Source: PALSA-693 sp963834725
GTDB taxonomy: Bacteria; Actinomycetota; Acidimicrobiia; Acidimicrobiales; Palsa-688
Assembly (NCBI GenBank): GCA_963834725.1
Contig: CAWICN010000001.1
Coordinates: forward strand, 744,001 to 808,000
DNA length: 64,000 nt
Reading direction: 5' to 3'
Translations under genes and position numbers: made by a program
The notes under the pieces: generated by a model
Seen by the model: only the letters and a program-made list of their open reading frames with translations
The model's database searches: none
Told to the model about the DNA's origin: nothing
Shown here: positions 58,756 to 64,000 of the stretch, piece after piece
Layout: every line of letters begins with the position of its first letter
Position numbering within the stretch: the stretch's first letter is position 1

Positions 58756-60028
58756 GGTCGGACCGCCCCGGCGATGACGGCGGTGGTGAGCCGGCGAGTG
58801 AATCGGCGCCCCGGGCGCCGCTGGTGACCGGCGCGACGGAAAGCGCAGCCGGATCGGCCAACCGGGCCAGCCACTCAACCATGTCGTCGCGGAGGGCAGA
58901 CGGACCCAGGATCTCGGCGTGGTCAAGGAAGCCCAGAACAAACGACCGGAACGCCGCCATGTCGGTCACCCCGACCGAGAAGACGACCGAGCCGTCGGAA
59001 CGCCGGCTGGAGACCGCATCCGCCCCCAGGGCATCCAGGGCCCACGGAACCTGTTCGGCGTCCACGAGCAGCTCGGCCATGAGCTCCTCCTCGTCACCGA
59101 GTCGCCACGCTGGGGGTGGCCCGGACGTCGCCTGGGGGGGACGGGCGAAGGCGCCCGGGGGGCCCTCCACGGTCAGGGGCCCGGCCAGGCGGTCGAGCCG
59201 GAAAAGGCGCTCCTCCCCCCGGGTGTGGTCGAGACCCGCCAGGTACCACTGGCCGCGCCGGAAGGACAGGCGCCAGGGGTCCACCACCCGGGCCTCCTGA
59301 CGGTAAGTAAACCGGACCCGGCGGCGCGCCGCGATGGCCCCGAACGCGGCGGCGACCAGGTCTCCGCCCGGCAGGTCGGCCAAGCCGGTGGCGCCGGTCA
59401 CAGCGCCTCCGGGCTCGCCGGTTTCAGCTCCTCCGGGCGCCCCGGCGGTGTCCTGCCGGCCGCCAGGAGTGGTGGCAGCTGGGCTGGTCACTGCGTCAGC
59501 TGGGCTGGTCACTGCGTCAGCTGGGCTGGTCACTGCGTCAGCTGGGCTGGTCACTGCGTCAGCTGGGCTGGTCACTGCGTCAGCTGGGCTGGTCACTGCG
59601 TCAGCTGGGCCGGTCACTGCGTCAGCTGGGCTGGTCACTGCGTCGGCTGGGCTGGTCGCGGCGCCGGCGAGCTTGCGCAGAGCCCGGACAGTGGCGTTGC
59701 GGCCCCAGGCGCCATCGAGCTGGACCGCAGCCGACGCCAGGCGCAGCGCCGCCAGCTCGTTCTCGTCGAGGCCGGGGTCGGGCAGCTCATACTCTTCCCG
59801 AGGGATTCGGTAGCCGACGTCCTCCGGGTGGGAAGGATCGAGCGGCTCGGTCGTCAACGGCAGGCCCATCTGCCGCAGGAGTTCCTTGTCACGCTCGAAG
59901 TTGCGCCGGAAGGCTTCGGGATCGTCGGAGTAACCCTCGATGCGCTGGCGGATCTGTTGGCGGGTCAGGGGGTGCGGTGTGTCGATCAGCGCCGCAACCA
60001 GGTTGACGAGACGCTCCAGGCGCTCCAT
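58748..60028 (-). CDS. pafB: WYL-domain transcriptional regulator PafB with heptapeptide repeat insert
   Basis: 426 residues. MERLERLVNLVAALIDTPHP begins the winged helix; the WYL domain is RVRFTYRQEARVVDPWRLSF, RRGQWYLAGLDHTRGEERLF. Between them, residues about 122-184 are nine TSPADAV-type heptapeptides coded by a 21-bp tandem repeat, then a Gly/Ala linker. PafB of mycobacteria lacks this. The insert is in a spacer between DNA-binding and effector domains, so it probably does not break the fold. It starts 28 bases after pafA. Confidence 0.9.
   Translation of the reverse strand: MERLERLVNLVAALIDTPHPLTRQQIRQRIEGYSDDPEAFRRNFERDKELLRQMGLPLTTEPLDPSHPEDVGYRIPREEYELPDPGLDENELAALRLASAAVQLDGAWGRNATVRALRKLAGAATSPADAVTSPADAVTGPADAVTSPADAVTSPADAVTSPADAVTSPADAVTSPADAVTSPAATTPGGRQDTAGAPGGAETGEPGGAVTGATGLADLPGGDLVAAAFGAIAARRRVRFTYRQEARVVDPWRLSFRRGQWYLAGLDHTRGEERLFRLDRLAGPLTVEGPPGAFARPPQATSGPPPAWRLGDEEELMAELLVDAEQVPWALDALGADAVSSRRSDGSVVFSVGVTDMAAFRSFVLGFLDHAEILGPSALRDDMVEWLARLADPAALSVAPVTSGARGADSLAGSPPPSSPGRSDRG
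59479..59663 (-). repeat. In-frame 21-bp tandem repeat in pafB
   Basis: Eight full copies at 21-bp spacing from 59479 to 59646 and one partial copy; near-identical units of CTGGGCTGGTCACTGCGTCA. Codes TSPADAV repeats on the reverse strand. Confidence 0.95.
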
Positions 60029-60056
60029 GATCCTTGGTGGCCGGTCCTGGTGGCGT

Positions 60057-61415
60057 CTACAGCGAGGCGATCAGCTTCTCGACCCGTTCGTCGCGCGACT
60101 TGAACGGGTCCTTGCAGAGGACGGTGCGCTGAGCCTGGTCGTTGAGTTTCAGGTGGACCCAGTCCACGGTGAAATCCCGCCTTCTTTCCTTGGCCCGGCG
60201 GATGAACTCGCCCCGGAGCTTGGCGCGGGTCGTCTGAGGCGGCTGGTCGACGGCCGTCTCGATGTCCTCGTCCCGGCAGGTGCGTTCGACCAGGCCGCGG
60301 GCTTGCAGCTTGTAGAACAGCCCGCGGTCGCGGCTGACGTCGTGGTATTGCAGGTCGATCAGGGCCACCTTGGGGTGGGTCAGGGGCACCCCGTCCCGCT
60401 CGCGGTAGTGCTCTATCAGGTGATGCTTGATCACCCAGTCGCACTCCCGGTCGAGGGACCAGGGATCGCTTTCCAGCCCTTTCAGACAGTGCTCCCACAT
60501 GAGCAGCGCCTGGTCCTCGAGCGGCGACAAGCCGTGGGTCTCCTGGTAGCGGCGGGCTCGGTTGAAGTACTCGCTCTGGATATCGAGGGCACTGGCTTCC
60601 CGCCCGTTGGCCAGGCGCACCCGGCGCCGGAGAGTGGTGTCGTGGCTGATCTCCCGGATCGCCCGGATCGGGTTCTCCAGCGTCATGTCGCGGAGCACCA
60701 CGCCAGGGTCCTCGAGCATCCGCAGGAGAATGCTGGTCGCCCCCACCTTCAGGAAGGTGGCGTACTCGCTCATATTCGAGTCTCCGACGATGACGTGCAG
60801 CCGGCGGAAGCGCTCGGCGTCCGCGTGCGGCTCGTCGCGGGTGTTGATGATGGGTCGGCTGCGCGTCGTCGCCGACGACACCCCTTCCCAGATGTGCTCG
60901 GCCCGCTGGCTGATGCAATACATCGCCCCCCGGGCTGTCTGCAGCACCTTGCCCGACCCGGCGTAGATCTGCCGTGAGACCAGGAACGGGATGAGCACCT
61001 CGGCGTAGTGCCCGAAGTCGTCTCGCCGGCTGGTGAGGTAGTTCTCGTGGCAGCCGTAGGAGTTGCCGGCGGAGTCGGTGTTGTTTTTGAAAAGGAAGAC
61101 CACCCCGCGGATCCCTTCTTCCCGCAGCCGGGCCTCCGCGGAGTTGACCAGGTGCTCGAGGATCCGCTCTCCCGCCTTGTCGTGCACCACCAGGTCACCG
61201 ATGGAATCGCACTCCGGGGTGGCGTACTCGGGGTGGCTGCCGACGTCAAGATAGAGCCGGGCTCCGTTTTCCAGGAACACGTTCGAAGAGCGGCCCCAGC
61301 TCACCACCCGCCGGAACAGGTAGCGCGCCACTTCATCCGGGCTCAGCCGGCGCTGACCCCGGAGCGTGCAGGTTACGCCGTACTCGTTTTCGAGCCCGAA
61401 GATACGCCGGTCCAT
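60057..61415 (-). CDS. pafA: Pup--protein ligase
   Basis: 452 residues. MDRRIFGLENEYGVTCTLRG holds the ATP/Mg-binding start; NGARLYLDVGSHPEYATPEC and FLFKNNTDSAGNSYGCHENY are family blocks, and NPIRAIREISHDTT is near the Pup-binding groove. PafA attaches the prokaryotic ubiquitin-like protein Pup to lysines and so marks substrates for the proteasome. ATG 61415 gives the family N-terminus; GTG 61427 would add four residues. No pup, dop or proteasome core gene is in the window. Confidence 0.95.
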   Translation of the reverse strand: MDRRIFGLENEYGVTCTLRGQRRLSPDEVARYLFRRVVSWGRSSNVFLENGARLYLDVGSHPEYATPECDSIGDLVVHDKAGERILEHLVNSAEARLREEGIRGVVFLFKNNTDSAGNSYGCHENYLTSRRDDFGHYAEVLIPFLVSRQIYAGSGKVLQTARGAMYCISQRAEHIWEGVSSATTRSRPIINTRDEPHADAERFRRLHVIVGDSNMSEYATFLKVGATSILLRMLEDPGVVLRDMTLENPIRAIREISHDTTLRRRVRLANGREASALDIQSEYFNRARRYQETHGLSPLEDQALLMWEHCLKGLESDPWSLDRECDWVIKHHLIEHYRERDGVPLTHPKVALIDLQYHDVSRDRGLFYKLQARGLVERTCRDEDIETAVDQPPQTTRAKLRGEFIRRAKERRRDFTVDWVHLKLNDQAQRTVLCKDPFKSRDERVEKLIASL

Positions 61416-61525
61416 ACTGAGGCGCACGCTACTGCTTCAGAGAGCAGCCCCGTGGGTATCTCCATCGACGCAGGTCACAGCCTCGCCGGTGACGGGCCCC
61501 TCCCCCACAGGACAGGGCGGGGCGC

Positions 61526-61531
61526 TAGCCT
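61526..61531 (+). promoter_or_regulatory. -10 element of the DUF2007-like gene
   Basis: TAGCCT, nine bases before ATG 61541. Confidence 0.4.
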
Positions 61532-61540
61532 GGGTCGTCA

Positions 61541-61918
61541 ATGACCGCGACCTCCTCGCGGCGGGGCGACTACGGCCCCATGGTGCACCTCCGCACCGTT
61601 CCTGACGTGTTCCACGCCCGGGTCCTTGCCGCCCGCCTCGGCGCCGACGGCATCCTGACCGAGCTCCGGGGCGCCGTGGGGGGGCCGTATCCCATCGGGT
61701 CCGTGTCGGTGTGGGTGACGCCGGCCGATGAGGAGATCGCCTGTGAGCTCCTGCTGGCCGACGAACTGGAGGCCGCCTTCGACGACGTGCCGGAAGGATG
61801 GGAGCGGTCGGGAACACGACGGATGGTGCTCCCCGGCTGGACGGCCCGCAGGCTGATGGCCGCGGTGGCCCTGGTCGTGATGATTGGAGTCATCCTGGCC
61901 GGGCGCCTGCTGCCCTGA
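61541..61918 (+). CDS. DUF2007-like protein with C-terminal membrane anchor
   Basis: 125 residues. VHLRTVPDVFHARVLAARLG and the strand VSVWVTPADEEIACELL fit the DUF2007 'putative signal-transducing' fold, a small ferredoxin-like domain. A single C-terminal membrane helix (LMAAVALVVMIGVILAGRLLP) would hold it at the membrane, facing the cytoplasm. It diverges from pafA. Function unknown. Confidence 0.68.
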   Translation: MTATSSRRGDYGPMVHLRTVPDVFHARVLAARLGADGILTELRGAVGGPYPIGSVSVWVTPADEEIACELLLADELEAAFDDVPEGWERSGTRRMVLPGWTARRLMAAVALVVMIGVILAGRLLP

Positions 61919-61993
61919 GCGAAGCGGCTCCCGGATGGATCGTGCGCTCCCCCGGTTGACCGGTAAGGCTGGGTTGAGCAGTGAGGCCTCGGG

Positions 61994-61999
61994 CATAAT
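61994..61999 (+). promoter_or_regulatory. Probable -10 element of acsA
   Basis: CATAAT about 28 bases before ATG 62027, with GGTGGAGGA (62018-62026) as a strong ribosome-binding site; a leadered promoter. Confidence 0.4.
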
Positions 62000-62026
62000 C
62001 GACGCGTCTCAAGAGAAGGTGGAGGA

Positions 62027-64000
<1,974 letters not shown>

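Overview
The window is GC-rich (about 70 % by eye), densely packed chromosomal DNA from an actinobacterium. The markers are Pup ligase PafA with the WYL pair PafB/PafC, a tatA-tatC-helY row, a DUF4193 zinc protein, EgtB, TlyA, and the order gcvH / FHA protein / FtsR-type MerR / DUF151 nuclease / second MerR, which is known from mycobacteria (Rv1826-Rv1830). QueA and a glycine decarboxylase split into two subunits suggest a lineage away from the mycobacteria, perhaps Acidimicrobiia-like; that placement is inference. Many genes have a TANNNT -10 box only 6-9 nt before the start codon, so leaderless transcripts are probably common.

Layout. 1-8 kb: partial egtB, DUF1015, a HAD phosphatase, a histone-H1-like protein, tlyA, nadK, a 65-bp repeat array, pyrG and a NUDIX hydrolase. 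8-23 kb: DksA-like factor, site-2 protease, trpS, then a long forward row scpA-scpB-[65-bp repeats]-rluB-tyrA-aroA-cmk-plsC, reverse ispH behind a 29-bp repeat array, and a DUF512 radical-SAM protein, der and a SpoIIE phosphatase. 22.5-35 kb: tRNA-Pro(GGG), a NifU-like protein, a CDP-alcohol transferase, a sugar nucleotidyltransferase/phosphomannomutase fusion, and the complete glycine cleavage set (gcvH, gcvT, gcvPA, gcvPB) enclosing the FHA/MerR/DUF151 regulators. 35-44 kb: a more accessory stretch with a RodZ-tail-like membrane protein, a tyrosine recombinase, queA, an SDR, a Kef-type antiporter, a PRC-barrel protein and an esterase. 44-52 kb: lineage-specific low-complexity proteins, NUDIX and GNAT enzymes, DUF4193, a 0.76-kb gene-free repeat region, a LysM transglycosylase and a ThyX-like protein. 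52-64 kb: helY, tatC, tatA, a phosphodiesterase, lepB, pafC, pafB, pafA, a DUF2007 protein and a nearly complete acetyl-CoA synthetase.

The most unusual feature is a family of 65-bp tandem repeats at two loci (5500-5760 and 12180-12378). Each unit carries a perfect 10-bp-arm hairpin and a 21-22-codon mini-ORF that overlaps the next by four bases (ATGA or GTGA). At the second locus this chain runs without a break from the scpB stop codon to the rluB start codon. Other tandem repeats sit at gene edges throughout the window: in frame in tlyA, cmk, pafB and the 44.6-kb protein, and between genes near ispH, nifU and the DUF4193 gene. Local tandem duplication at gene boundaries looks like a habit of this genome. 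A 45-bp concentric dyad symmetry and a pair of 19-bp direct repeats lie in front of gcvT.
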